A stretch of 59,219 bases of DNA, taken from positions 1 to 59,219 of IMG/VR virus record IMGVR_UViG_3300050011_000072. One strand, given 5' to 3'. Made by a program: the position numbers and the translations under genes. The stretch's first letter is position 1. Each line of letters begins with the position of its first letter. Shown here piece after piece: positions 32,535-42,047 of the stretch. A model generated the notes under the pieces. It made no database searches. It was not told the DNA's origin and saw only the letters and a list, made by a program, of their open reading frames with translations. The DNA is from a virus.

Positions 32535-33305
32535 TCAATCTCCGTTGATGTTGGTTTGCAGATTCGTCAGCGTATTTTGCAATCGCATCGCTGAAAATGC
32601 CGTCGAATAATTCGGTGCGGTCCCGATGTTTCCAATGGCGACATGGACCGGCAATCCGGTTGTCGCTAAGCCTACATCAATGGCGGAGATTGCCCCGGCG
32701 AAAACCGATCCAGATGCCGAATAGGCTGCGCTGATCGCCGATGTAGCGGTATTCGTCAGCACGTTCGCCAACCCGCCAGCATTCAATGCCAGCGATGAAA
32801 TAGGCGACATTGCAGCGGTGATGCTTGGCACATTAAGAGCGGTCGTCTGATCTTGCGCGTCTGCAACTTGCCCATTTATCGCATCGCTTGCGGTATTAGG
32901 CGATGCCGGTGCGCTCACATCGTTATTGCTCAAAATTTCAACGGTGATCGTGTACGGCACTTCGTAGAACTGCATGAACTTCATATCGAACGATTTGACC
33001 AGCACCGTGCGACTATACGAATACCACGTCAGTTCAACCGGCAACCCTTGCTGTACCATTTGATCTAGCAGATTCGCCCGAGTCGTCGCGTCAGCACCAC
33101 GGAACCGCCCCGACCATGTGATCGGACGCGGATCAACGCCCATAGCATCAATGAACCGCTGCCCGCCGATTTGCTTATGAATCGCAAGCAATTGATCGGT
33201 GCCGGAATTTATCTCTTGCGGTATCTCGAAATCAGCAAACGTGACGTCGCCTATCGTCAGGAATACGTCTTGTCCACTTGGATTGCTAACCGTTGATGTA
33301 GACAT
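32535..33305 (-). CDS. Baseplate/hub-proximal protein, Mu gp43 position
   Basis: The 256-residue protein has IGGQRFIDAMGVDPRPITWS and LDQMVQQGLPVELTWYSYSR, strand-rich motifs seen in tail proteins between tape measure and hub. The C-terminal half is Ala/Ser-rich and helical. It is syntenic with Mu gp43 (DNA circularisation N-type). Assignment rests on context. Confidence 0.6.
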   Translation of the reverse strand: MSTSTVSNPSGQDVFLTIGDVTFADFEIPQEINSGTDQLLAIHKQIGGQRFIDAMGVDPRPITWSGRFRGADATTRANLLDQMVQQGLPVELTWYSYSRTVLVKSFDMKFMQFYEVPYTITVEILSNNDVSAPASPNTASDAINGQVADAQDQTTALNVPSITAAMSPISSLALNAGGLANVLTNTATSAISAAYSASGSVFAGAISAIDVGLATTGLPVHVAIGNIGTAPNYSTAFSAMRLQNTLTNLQTNINGD

Positions 33306-33307
33306 AA

Positions 33308-35482
33308 TCAGTACAGCGAAGCGCCAGGCATGGCAGGGCTAAAGAAGCTCTGATTTGCATCGAATGCACCCAATGTCGAAGTCGGCCCGTTCATGCCATC
33401 GGCTGCGTGCTTGAACATGATCGAGGTCATTTTCTTGCCGTCTACGTTCAGGTTTGCGGTTATGTTTATGTCCTTTTTCGGCGGTGCGGAGAATGTTTGA
33501 CTGCCAGGTGCGGGTGTCGATATCGGCGCTTTTGGAATGGCTAATTGCGGAAAATCAGGCGTCCATTTACCAGTTGACCCACGCCCAACAAAATGCTGTC
33601 CAGCGTGTGGATTGGTTCCGGTAGGATTGGGCGCAGTAGGTGATTTCGCCATATCAGGCATCCAGCTACCACCGCGCCCATACCGCTGAAAATGCATTCC
33701 AGCATGTTCTTGCGACAGCGATTCGTCTTTTTCCCATGAATCGGGTTGCCCATGACGACGAACGCGATGCATGCCAGGGTGATTTAACGGATCGGTATCT
33801 TTATCAAGCGCGCCTATTGCCCACGCCAGCGCCGTAGTGACGCCAGTTAAAATACCGAACCCTGCAGCTATAGTTCCGAGTGTTGCCCCAAGTGCGCCAA
33901 TGCCTGCAACGCCGGTTATCGCGCCAAGTCCGCCGCCTATACCAGTCAATCCTGCTGCAATCGGCGCCATAATGGATATGGCTGGTGCAAATAGCATAAA
34001 TGCCGCCCTGAGAAGCAATAGCGGCCCCGCAACAAGCGCAAGCGCAGTCAATGCGCCCACTGCGGCCATGATTCCCTTAACAGTTTCGGGATTCCCTATA
34101 GCCCACTTTGCGAATGAGTTTAACGCATCGGTCAAACCGGAAATAGCCGGGATAATGATCGGGATAACCGCGATACCAAATGCGGTTTTAAGATTTTCCC
34201 ATTGTTTCCCGAGAGCCATGTATGCGAATTTTGGATCATTCTGCATCGCCCTCGTATAAGCCTCTTGGCTACCCATTGTGTCTTGATGGATAATTTTTTG
34301 TAGGCGGTAAAAATTCTGCGCCTTTAGCGCAAATTCAAGCAAATCTTGTGCGGCCATTTGATTGCCACGGCCAATAGATTGAATTATTTTTGTGATTTGT
34401 TCGTCGTTCGCAACTCCGCCATATAGCTTATTGATTGCCGGCAATAATGAGTCTTGAACTGATCTAAATGGATTTTTACCGTCAAATCCTTTCCATGCAG
34501 GAACCATCGTCGATGTTGTTGTTGTTGCCAATGGCTTTGAATGGATGGTTATTTTACCTCCTACATTTGTTTCATAAAGTTCAGTATCCCTTTCTTTTTT
34601 TGTTTTATGCGCCATGCCAGATGGTATCAAGCCTAATTTTTCTAAGTCAGGAATAGCCAACTTATTTGTATATCCTTGAACGGTAAGTCTATTTAGAGCT
34701 GCCAGGCCAGGACCAACGCCGCGTGATCCACCGCCAGCACCGCCTGTTCCTTGTGCGTATTCAAGCCCGAGCGTCGGTAAAATCTCATATTTGAATTCAT
34801 CGTCCATTGAAAACTTCGCCTGCCGCGCATAAGCAAATATAGATTGATACATAGCAGGAGTCATGCGTCCTTGCGTTGCCGTTATTGCTCGCGACATCTT
34901 TTCTGCCTGCCGTTCAAAATCAGCGCCAGTCGGATCTTTTGCAGCGCCAACGATATCCAATGCCTTCGACATGGTAAATGCGAAATTGTCAGACGCAACT
35001 TTATTAACGCCAGATTCAGACGATGATTGCATGACAGCCTGGATACGACTTATCATCGGCAATTCCTTGATCGCCAACTTCGTATCGCCCAGAACGCTAT
35101 TCATGTCCAGTAGCGTTTTAAGATTACCAGTTGCCGATGTGGTAATCACGTCGCCGGTATTTTTCCATGCCGCCGCAACCATCGCCGCAACGTCGGCCTG
35201 TCGCTCGCCGTGCGAATTGATCGCCATGTTGACGATGTTCAATTGATGCGCGTATTCACCGCCTGCGTGCGCAAGGCTTTTGAACATATCGAGTCCGATA
35301 ACCCCGCCCGCAGTGATCGCACCAGCAAAGCCGATTAACTTCACATTGCGCAATGTCTCTTGCAATGCCTTGGCTTCAACATTCGCTTTGGCAAAATCGC
35401 GGCTTATCAGCCCGAGTGCGGACGATATCTCCGCAGTCCCGGACAATGCGATTGATACGCCAATTCTGTATGCGTCAGCCAC
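33308..35482 (-). CDS. Tail tape measure protein
   Basis: The start is GTG 35482 after AGGAT. The 724-residue protein has long helices at the N terminus, a central hydrophobic region with several membrane-like helices (GIMAAVGALTALALVAGPLL; LGALGATLGTIAAGFGILTG) and a Pro/His-rich C terminus with PGMHRVRRHG, HAGMHFQRYG and HAGQHFVGRG, three similar His-containing segments. It sets tail length and probably enters the host membrane. Confidence 0.88.
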   Translation of the reverse strand: MADAYRIGVSIALSGTAEISSALGLISRDFAKANVEAKALQETLRNVKLIGFAGAITAGGVIGLDMFKSLAHAGGEYAHQLNIVNMAINSHGERQADVAAMVAAAWKNTGDVITTSATGNLKTLLDMNSVLGDTKLAIKELPMISRIQAVMQSSSESGVNKVASDNFAFTMSKALDIVGAAKDPTGADFERQAEKMSRAITATQGRMTPAMYQSIFAYARQAKFSMDDEFKYEILPTLGLEYAQGTGGAGGGSRGVGPGLAALNRLTVQGYTNKLAIPDLEKLGLIPSGMAHKTKKERDTELYETNVGGKITIHSKPLATTTTSTMVPAWKGFDGKNPFRSVQDSLLPAINKLYGGVANDEQITKIIQSIGRGNQMAAQDLLEFALKAQNFYRLQKIIHQDTMGSQEAYTRAMQNDPKFAYMALGKQWENLKTAFGIAVIPIIIPAISGLTDALNSFAKWAIGNPETVKGIMAAVGALTALALVAGPLLLLRAAFMLFAPAISIMAPIAAGLTGIGGGLGAITGVAGIGALGATLGTIAAGFGILTGVTTALAWAIGALDKDTDPLNHPGMHRVRRHGQPDSWEKDESLSQEHAGMHFQRYGRGGSWMPDMAKSPTAPNPTGTNPHAGQHFVGRGSTGKWTPDFPQLAIPKAPISTPAPGSQTFSAPPKKDINITANLNVDGKKMTSIMFKHAADGMNGPTSTLGAFDANQSFFSPAMPGASLY

Positions 35483-35491
35483 TATTTCATC

Positions 35492-35953
35492 CTATAAAAT
35501 GTTGATGCCGTCTTTAGTTCCGGCCAGCGCAATAGCAATATCTTCTCCGATTATTTTTACCACTTCGTCAACGCTCTCGAATGCAGCACCGCCAAGGAAC
35601 GAACGAGGCGGGATATTCTTTGTGCCAAGCTCCTGGTATTCGGCAATCGGATTGTCGGACCCGATATGCGCCGTCATGCCATCTACTTTGCGCTCGATGC
35701 TGGCATACAGTTCGCCGGTGACAAGCAATGGCGATTCGCCAACGCCTAGCCGGTTATGCTGTGCTATGGTCGCAGGCTCCAGTTCATTCCACTCCCAGAA
35801 CGGCCCTGCCGCTTCCTGATACTCGCCGAGCTTGTCCTTTGCGGCATCCTGCACCACCTTTGCGGCTTTATCCAAAGCGTGATGGACGGCTAAGTTTTCG
35901 GCAATCTGCAATGCATGCTCTGCGAATGCGCCTAAATCGCCAAAATCAATCAT
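35492..35953 (-). CDS. Tail completion/morphogenesis-like protein, 153 aa
   Basis: Start set at ATG 35953, which overlaps the stop of the frameshifted chaperone extension (ATGA). It contains LLVTGELYASIERKVDGMTA and GSDNPIAEYQELGTKNIPPR then SFLGGA, the pattern of HK97 gp10-like and virion-morphogenesis (Mu gpG-like) proteins. Its placement between chaperone and tape measure is unusual for that family. Confidence 0.65.
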   Translation of the reverse strand: MIDFGDLGAFAEHALQIAENLAVHHALDKAAKVVQDAAKDKLGEYQEAAGPFWEWNELEPATIAQHNRLGVGESPLLVTGELYASIERKVDGMTAHIGSDNPIAEYQELGTKNIPPRSFLGGAAFESVDEVVKIIGEDIAIALAGTKDGINIL

Positions 35954-36488
35954 GACGGAGATTCCCAATTCATATTCGACCACGACCATTTTCCGCCATC
36001 GTGTCGGCCGAAAATAATCCCCCACGCCATAACCTTATAATCCTCTAGGCACATGGCAACATCGAACGGAACGCCGTTTTTCACCAGCCATAACCGCTGA
36101 CTTAAATCGGCGTCCTCGACTATTTTTTTATGTCGTCAGTTCCTATGACTTTGTTCGGATTGAAATGCTCGTTAATTCCGACTGCAACCGCATTCATGCC
36201 TTCGTCGCCGAGCCGCTGAATCGCCGCCTTGAGCTGAATGCGATTCGTCGGCTTTTGCACAGGCTCGCCAGCAACGGAAACGACATGAAAAGCAAGTGCG
36301 CCGTATCCCATGGCATGCTCATTGCCGCCACCGATCAATTCCAGCATCTCGAACCGTTCGACAGCGCCAAGACGCTTGATACCGATCTCACGCCCATTTT
36401 CGTCGGTGATGATAACGACCTCGTTTGCCGCCTTAATGATTGCTTGCGAAGCCGTAGGCGCTTCGGTATGTACCTGTACCTTCGCCAT
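35950..36488 (-). CDS. Tail assembly chaperone, -1 frameshift product
   Basis: The product starts at ATG 36488. The zero frame gives 122 residues ending IGTDDIKK at TAG 36120-36122. Immediately before the stop is the slippery run A-AAA-AAA (36129-36123). A -1 shift there continues IVEDADLSQRLWLVKNGVPF and runs 57 residues to TGA at 35950-35952, giving 179 residues. Position between tube and tape measure matches lambda G/GT and P2 E/E'. The ratio of the two products normally helps coat the tape measure. The extension ends by coupling into the next gene. Confidence 0.85.
36120..36488 (-). CDS. Tail assembly chaperone, zero-frame product
   Basis: The 122-residue short form (GpG-like) of the chaperone pair contains EVVIITDENGREIGIKRLGA and a helical region RFEMLELIGGGNEHAMGYGA. 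Its last two codons are the slippery AAA AAA. The start overlaps the tube protein stop by one base. Confidence 0.85.
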   Translation of the reverse strand: MAKVQVHTEAPTASQAIIKAANEVVIITDENGREIGIKRLGAVERFEMLELIGGGNEHAMGYGALAFHVVSVAGEPVQKPTNRIQLKAAIQRLGDEGMNAVAVGINEHFNPNKVIGTDDIKK

Positions 36489-36919
36489 TATTGCACCTTC
36501 AGCCGTTTATTGGCCTTGAGTGAGAATGTCTGTTCGACCTTCTTGTCGCCCGCCCATTCGCCGGCATTGTCGAATTTAAACGCGCCGTCGATTAGCGTGT
36601 ATTCCGACACTGAGCCGTCTGGGTTATTGGTCAATTGGCTGACCGTCGCGCCGGTGATATTGCCGCCGTTGTAATAGTCGGATTCAATCGCCGCAAAGAA
36701 TGCATCAACCGAATCACTCGCTTTGTCGAGTTTGAAATTGGCTTCCCATCCCATCGGAATCTCGGCAAAATAGTTATTGCCGTTCAACCCCTTCGACCGC
36801 AAGCTCGTTACCATTTGCTTGCAGTCGAACGATGTTTGAATGGAAATCGACAGAGGTCCATTCTGCGTGATGATGGTGAGCGTCGTATCGATGCCCGTAT
36901 TGAACTGAAAGACGCTCAT
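36488..36919 (-). CDS. Tail tube protein
   Basis: The 143-residue protein directly follows the sheath gene. Its strand-rich sequence with DCKQMVTSLRSKGLNGNNYF and DAFFAAIESDYYNGGNITGA is consistent with the two-sheet tube fold. Size and position match tubes of Mu-like contractile tails. Confidence 0.75.
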   Translation of the reverse strand: MSVFQFNTGIDTTLTIITQNGPLSISIQTSFDCKQMVTSLRSKGLNGNNYFAEIPMGWEANFKLDKASDSVDAFFAAIESDYYNGGNITGATVSQLTNNPDGSVSEYTLIDGAFKFDNAGEWAGDKKVEQTFSLKANKRLKVQ

Positions 36920-36930
36920 GATTTATTTCC

Positions 36931-39213
36931 TTATGCTGGGATAGGAGTTGAAGTGATGGACGCAATGCTGACCGTTTGACCGCCTTCGATGTTCGCGACG
37001 ATGTTGGTAACGACGGCCAGGTATTGGAATTGCATGCTGACCGTTTCAACGCCAGGCGCGGTAAGCGTCGGCATTTGCACGGCGAAGGCAGCGATCATGC
37101 CGTCTTGATTCGGCGCCGGAGGGGTAAGCAGCGTTTGCGCAAAATTTGTGCAAGATGCTTTCAACGCCTTGGCCTGCGTTGGCGAGAACAATGTGCCGAC
37201 CCATTTACCCAGCGCCGCATTGAATGTCAATGCCAGAAAATTCGTCATGCGCGTGTAGTTGTCGCCATTCAGTGTTGGATCGGTTGCGCTGTTGCGCCCG
37301 AATTGCGCGCCAAAATACGCGCCGCCTGGGCATGGGTTTGCGATCACGTCAATGCCGACAGAGCCGAGTTGTGCAAGCTGCGCCGGAGAATATGTCTGAT
37401 TCGATGCCGATGTTTGCGTTGCAACAATCCCGGCCATCGGCTTATTCAGTGTCGAATTTTGTGGGCTGAGATTACCTAGCAGTCCGGCAAAAAACGCCTG
37501 TGGGCTGACAAGGCGCTGAATATTGTTGGTAGTGTCAAACCAGTAAATCCAATCGCCGTGACAGACTTTCGCGTCGTAATTGTAAATTCCGGCCGCCTGT
37601 TTCAGTGCAACCGATGCGGCAATGGATGTGCCTGAAGGCTCTACCAGCATCATGTAGCTGCCTTCAGACTGCCCATAGGCAAGTTGCGTAGCCCACTTGG
37701 CCGAATCGTCGGCATCGGCCAGCATGACAACGCTGCACCCTGAATTGCGCAGCGCATACATGCCAGTGCGACTTGTGCCATCAACCCCCAACTCGGTAGC
37801 CGACGTCACGTTCGATGCGCCATCGGTGCCGCCTGAAAGCGAGAATGTCCCGGCCGTCGGCGTAGTTGCCGCGCTGCCTGCACTTGCCACCAGCAAGATC
37901 GACGGCCCGCGAATGCCAGATTGCCCGTTGTTGATCGCATTGGCAATGTTCGTCCATACCGCCGCGCCGGTGCCGCCGATGTTGTCGAATATCTCCGGCG
38001 AATATCCCGGCATTGACGAAATTGCGCGCCACGTTGGAGCCGCAGGCGTTGAATTGCTGCCCGCGGCGATGGTAAGGGTTTGATTGTTGCCGCCGCTGCC
38101 GGTATAGATCGAGGTGCCGGTCAAGCACGTTGAACTAAGCGTCAGGTTGAATGTCGCGCCGATACCCGAGCCGGAAGTGGTCAATTGCGGAACCGCTGCC
38201 GCGCTACCGGATAGGCCTGCCGCGGTAAGCGTTACGCCCAGAATGCCGTAATTCGCATTGGTCGCAGTGAACGATGCGCCCACACCAGTCGCAGATGTTG
38301 TGCTGCCCTGCGTCATGGCGGTGCCGTTGACGGTATAGGAGCCTGCGGTCGTTACCGTAGTGCTGCCGACACCCATTTGAAGCGCAAGCGTCGGAGAGCC
38401 GGATAATCCAGCACCCGTAACCGGCGCCGCAGTCACCAGTGGATTGACCGTGTAACTGCCAGCGAAACTGATATATTGGACGGCGGTCATGATGCCGCCC
38501 GAGATTGTCACAACCGCAGTGAATTTTGCTCCGGTGCCGGTTGTGCCGGTTACGGTTTGCGTGCCATTCGTGCCGCCCGAACCAGCGCCATTCACGGTTG
38601 CCGCCACAACCTGCGTGGTCGCCACGGTCAATACCGCGTTAGTGGATTCCGTGCCGCCCGCCAGCGTGATCGTATCGCCAGGGACATATTCGCCGCCTGT
38701 GCCAGGTGAATTGACTGTCGGCGCCGACACCATTTTGGTAGTCGCTACAGTAATCGCAGTGCCCGAGGTCAAATTGACCGTATCCGCACCGTTGTAGCCC
38801 GTACCCGGCGCCGCGTCTGAAGCCCCCGTTACGGTCGCCAGCACGGTATTTGCTGCAGTGTCAGTACCATCCGTCACGCGCACTGCATCGAACGCCTGCG
38901 CGCCTTGCTGCGTCATGATCTGGATTGCGGTGCCAAGGTCATACTTGCGCGCCATGACCGGCCCGAACATTTGCGAGAATTGACTGCCGCCAAGCGTAAC
39001 CGGCGCATTGACCGGCCCGAACATTTGCGAGAATTGACTGCCGCCAAGCGTAGCCGGCGCATTGACCGGCCCCCACGATGCGGAGCCAACGCATCCGACC
39101 AGATTTGTCGGAACGCCGGCAATGACCGGAATAGACGGGGGAACGATTTGGACCAGCACGCCAGGCACATTCAATGCCGCCGTGTTTGTTGCACCATATT
39201 GAGCGATCGTCAT
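36931..39213 (-). CDS. Tail sheath protein with inserted domains
   Basis: The 760-residue protein has sheath features: an N-terminal VPGVLVQIVPPSIPVIAGVP, a GCVGSASWGPVNAP block, and a C-terminal core with KPMAGIVATQTSASNQTYSP, the GVDVIANPCPGG-like segment, and FSPTQAKALKASCTNFAQTL. Residues about 130-370 are a Gly/Thr-rich strand region with several repeated TGAKFTAV/TGVGASFTA-type segments, an exposed decoration inserted in the sheath. This makes it far longer than Mu gpL. It also carries an 18-residue N-terminal duplication. Confidence 0.85.
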   Translation of the reverse strand: MTIAQYGATNTAALNVPGVLVQIVPPSIPVIAGVPTNLVGCVGSASWGPVNAPATLGGSQFSQMFGPVNAPVTLGGSQFSQMFGPVMARKYDLGTAIQIMTQQGAQAFDAVRVTDGTDTAANTVLATVTGASDAAPGTGYNGADTVNLTSGTAITVATTKMVSAPTVNSPGTGGEYVPGDTITLAGGTESTNAVLTVATTQVVAATVNGAGSGGTNGTQTVTGTTGTGAKFTAVVTISGGIMTAVQYISFAGSYTVNPLVTAAPVTGAGLSGSPTLALQMGVGSTTVTTAGSYTVNGTAMTQGSTTSATGVGASFTATNANYGILGVTLTAAGLSGSAAAVPQLTTSGSGIGATFNLTLSSTCLTGTSIYTGSGGNNQTLTIAAGSNSTPAAPTWRAISSMPGYSPEIFDNIGGTGAAVWTNIANAINNGQSGIRGPSILLVASAGSAATTPTAGTFSLSGGTDGASNVTSATELGVDGTSRTGMYALRNSGCSVVMLADADDSAKWATQLAYGQSEGSYMMLVEPSGTSIAASVALKQAAGIYNYDAKVCHGDWIYWFDTTNNIQRLVSPQAFFAGLLGNLSPQNSTLNKPMAGIVATQTSASNQTYSPAQLAQLGSVGIDVIANPCPGGAYFGAQFGRNSATDPTLNGDNYTRMTNFLALTFNAALGKWVGTLFSPTQAKALKASCTNFAQTLLTPPAPNQDGMIAAFAVQMPTLTAPGVETVSMQFQYLAVVTNIVANIEGGQTVSIASITSTPIPA
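38955..39062 (-). repeat. Tandem 54-bp duplication in the sheath gene
   Basis: Two adjacent 54-bp units (38955-39008 and 39009-39062) differ at one base and encode GPVNAP(A/V)TLGGSQFSQMF twice, with a short third start. The frame is kept. Such low divergence implies a recent event or an assembly artefact. Confidence 0.9.
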
Positions 39214-39216
39214 GGC

Positions 39217-39468
39217 TTACTTTCCTTTTTTGAAGTCAGATGCCACGACTGCGGCCTCTATGGGTTGAATTCCCTGCGGCTGTTCGACCGGCTTTATTCC
39301 CTGCGCGATTGGCGCGATCACTTGCACTGCCGGCGCATCCGGCGCGGTGAATTTCACGACGTCGCGCTGATTGTGGCCAGCGAGAATGTCGGCCACTGTT
39401 TTCGGATCGGTGATGGTGGACCCCTTCGGATAATTCCCGAATTCGCGTACTACGGTGAGAGCGATCAT
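39217..39468 (-). CDS. Small protein before the sheath, 83 aa
   Basis: The product starts MIALTVVREFGNYPKGSTIT and ends in a Pro/Ile/Gln-rich tail. It occupies the position of Mu gp38 (DUF2635-like) just upstream of the sheath. The likeness is in position and size more than sequence. Confidence 0.55.
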   Translation of the reverse strand: MIALTVVREFGNYPKGSTITDPKTVADILAGHNQRDVVKFTAPDAPAVQVIAPIAQGIKPVEQPQGIQPIEAAVVASDFKKGK

Positions 39469-39477
39469 GCTTTTTCC

Positions 39478-40344
39478 TTAAACGGCAATTGTTGCGATAG
39501 TCGTATTCGATGTTGTTTCGGTGAGAACTGCGGTAATGGCGGTAATTTGTTCGGCTGCCTGCGTTTGGCTCGTTGAATACTCGACCGTATAAACGAGGTC
39601 GCGACGGTAAAGTAATTCTGTTTGCGGATTATCCTGCGGCGCCGGGGCTTGTTCGGCCCTTACCCGCGCGCGGGTTCCATCGGGCATCGTGAGCCATATA
39701 TTTGCGGCGATTGCAGGATCAAGTAAAATTCCGAGCGCATCACGCATAGCAGGTATTGAACACCACAAAATGACGCGCAAATAACGGATTTGCCGTTTGA
39801 CCTCGCGCAGCACGCCAGCCACAACCCCGACCGCCGCCGTCAATGACAATGCGCCGACTACGGTAATGACCTGCCCACTGCTCGTTGTGCCTGGGAAACT
39901 CACGGCAATCAATCCGGCCAGTGCCGTTGCAACCGTTGTCAACGTGTCAGCCGATTGCAACGTGTAAGGGAATACCTGATTGCCTGCAACTACCGCGAAA
40001 TTCTGCACGGCATACGGGTTCGGCAATGTGCCGCCCAATGTCACGGTTCCGGCTGTTGCGTCAACCGTCAACGTCACTGCCGAATCGCTATATGGAAGCA
40101 CGTACCACTCGCGATTAAACCGCGTGACGTTGCGCTCCATGTTCATCGGGAAAATCGTCACGTTTGCGATATTCGCCCGCATATCCGAATCAAGCGCCGC
40201 ACGGTTCGGCCAGCCTCGACTTACTCTGCATGCAATGTGAATGCCGCCGACAATCAACGCTGATGGATTGCCGGTGCCGGATGGGTATAGGACTTGCGAT
40301 ACTTCATTGACGATGCTTTGCTCTACGTCGCTCAGATCGGCCAT
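39478..40344 (-). CDS. Head-tail/tail terminator region protein, 288 aa
   Basis: The N terminus (DLSDVEQSIVNEVSQVLYPS) and the HIACRVSRGWPNRAALDSDM block resemble proteins of the neck region. Residues about 90-180 form an inserted strand-rich Thr/Val domain (VTLTVDATAGTVTLGGTLP). The C terminus returns to a core-like sequence (TELLYRRDLVYTVEYSTSQT). It is probably a neck or tail terminator protein. Confidence 0.55.
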   Translation of the reverse strand: MADLSDVEQSIVNEVSQVLYPSGTGNPSALIVGGIHIACRVSRGWPNRAALDSDMRANIANVTIFPMNMERNVTRFNREWYVLPYSDSAVTLTVDATAGTVTLGGTLPNPYAVQNFAVVAGNQVFPYTLQSADTLTTVATALAGLIAVSFPGTTSSGQVITVVGALSLTAAVGVVAGVLREVKRQIRYLRVILWCSIPAMRDALGILLDPAIAANIWLTMPDGTRARVRAEQAPAPQDNPQTELLYRRDLVYTVEYSTSQTQAAEQITAITAVLTETTSNTTIATIAV

Positions 40345-40353
40345 CTTAAATCC

Positions 40354-41001
40354 CTACGTGAGCATTTGTTGAGCAACAATTCGCCATCCAAGCGGCGATA
40401 ATTCAGCACTCGAAATCACGAATCTGCGCCCTTGATCGTCGGTGATGATATACGCCGTTTCAATTTCAATCCCCCCGAATGACGGCATGAGAATTTGCCA
40501 CCACGGATTAGGCACATCGCCCGGTAAATTTACGTCGCCAATGCTGCGCTTGCTATGCGAGAGAACCGATGCAGGCCAGCCAGTCATCAATGGCGTGGTA
40601 TTCGTCTGTGTTGTTCCTTGATACGGTTGCGCGCCTACACCAGCCGGTGCGGTCGCCATCGCAATGTTGACCGTCGCGTTGCACCATACCGCCATAATCG
40701 GCAATAGCGCCTGTTGCGCGCCAATGAAAAATGTGCCTTCAGGACCGACCAGATAATCGAATACCTGCGTTACCCGGCCATCGAACCATCCGCGCCATAA
40801 TGGCTTGCCATGCGCTTGAAATTTCGTAACCTTGTCGTCAACCCGAAAGTGCGCGTCAATCGTCGCAATCTTGTTCGATGGGTCAAGCGGTATCGGCGTG
40901 ATCGCGGCTGTTGGCCTATATTGATCGTATGGCAGGCCGATTTTTGACGCAGCAATGCCGAACCCACGATAAATGAGTTCTTGCGCGCGCTCACCGTTCA
41001 T
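40354..41001 (-). CDS. Neck/tail hypothetical protein, 215 aa
   Basis: The 215-residue protein begins NGERAQELIYRGFGIAASKI and has DQYRPTAAITPIPLDPSNKI. It lies in the head-tail connector cluster with matched spacing to neighbours. No defining motif is seen. Confidence 0.55.
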   Translation of the reverse strand: MNGERAQELIYRGFGIAASKIGLPYDQYRPTAAITPIPLDPSNKIATIDAHFRVDDKVTKFQAHGKPLWRGWFDGRVTQVFDYLVGPEGTFFIGAQQALLPIMAVWCNATVNIAMATAPAGVGAQPYQGTTQTNTTPLMTGWPASVLSHSKRSIGDVNLPGDVPNPWWQILMPSFGGIEIETAYIITDDQGRRFVISSAELSPLGWRIVAQQMLT

Positions 41002-41208
41002 TTAAATCTTTGGCATCTTTGCCGTAAAAACTTCGGTGCTCACGTACTTCGCCTTCGGACCGGCTCCGGTCATGCCGGATTTTGTCACGACGAATCCGTT
41101 CTCGATTTGACGAATGCGGATATCCATATCTTTCGATGGCATCGGTAGTTTTGGCGTCGCTTTTGGCGCAGGCTTAGATGCTGCTCTCACTGGTGCTTTA
41201 GTTGCCAT
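41002..41208 (-). CDS. Small basic protein, 68 aa
   Basis: A Lys/Ala/Pro-rich N terminus (ATKAPVRAASKPAPKATPKL) precedes a short ordered-looking region. Its stop abuts the next start. It is possibly a minor head or neck component. Confidence 0.5.
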   Translation of the reverse strand: MATKAPVRAASKPAPKATPKLPMPSKDMDIRIRQIENGFVVTKSGMTGAGPKAKYVSTEVFTAKMPKI

Positions 41209-41216
41209 TTCAACTC

Positions 41217-42044
41217 CTACAAAAATTGCATTGCGCCGCTGCGTTTCGGATTCGCCTTGCGGTCAGGATTGATCATCGTTCCGAGAAAATCGGCCATTTG
41301 CGCCCGGTACGTCTGGTACAACGACATACGTTGCGCCTGTTCGTTCATGCGCGCCTTCCACGGCCCTGCTTCCTTGGTATCCATGTTTTGAGCGGAACCT
41401 AAATACCCACCTTCAAGCGCGTCAAGCAAGGGCAGGTATCCATAAACCGGCGTAGCGCCGATGGCGTCCGATACCGTCGCGAATGGCGGCAATAAAATAC
41501 CGTTGGCCGTGATTTGCGGATAGGTCGCGCCAGATCCGGTTGCCGTCAGCGTAAATGCCTTCGGGCCAGAAAACGATATTTCAGGGAATGGCACGCTGTT
41601 CTGTGAATACGCACCAGTGCCATACGGTGACAAGCAAACAATCTGCGCCGTCTGCAATGCCGGATTACTGCCGCCCGCTGCCGCCAGCAGATTGACAACG
41701 GTTATCCGCCCATCTTGCCCTGGCACTTGCGGGCCAGCGGTGATAGATAGCGTTTGTGGCGACAATAACCCGCCACCGCTGATAACCACCTCCACCGTAT
41801 CAGCCGGGGTCGGCTGCGGCCCGCTGAATGCGATTGCGCCGTATGCATTGCCGGTCAATCGCGCCTCTTCGTCTGGATTCAGATTGTTCATCTTGTATTC
41901 CAGAAAACCGTAGGCTTGTAGCCAACGATAGCCGATTGAACCGGATGCCAACGTCCCGCCCGCCTGCCCGGTGCGCGCTAGTCCGGCGACGGGGTAACCC
42001 AGATGGCGCCGGATTGACGATTTTTGCGCTATCGTAATTGCCAT
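41217..42044 (-). CDS. Head-tail connector-like protein, 275 aa
   Basis: The protein begins AITIAQKSSIRRHLGYPVAG and has YRWLQAYGFLEYKMNNLNPD, a helical start like connector proteins. A strand-rich centre (TVEVVISGGGLLSPQTLSIT) and a helical C terminus (EQAQRMSLYQTYRAQMADFL) follow. It is probably a head completion protein with an inserted surface domain. Confidence 0.55.
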   Translation of the reverse strand: MAITIAQKSSIRRHLGYPVAGLARTGQAGGTLASGSIGYRWLQAYGFLEYKMNNLNPDEEARLTGNAYGAIAFSGPQPTPADTVEVVISGGGLLSPQTLSITAGPQVPGQDGRITVVNLLAAAGGSNPALQTAQIVCLSPYGTGAYSQNSVPFPEISFSGPKAFTLTATGSGATYPQITANGILLPPFATVSDAIGATPVYGYLPLLDALEGGYLGSAQNMDTKEAGPWKARMNEQAQRMSLYQTYRAQMADFLGTMINPDRKANPKRSGAMQFL

Positions 42045-42047
42045 GAT

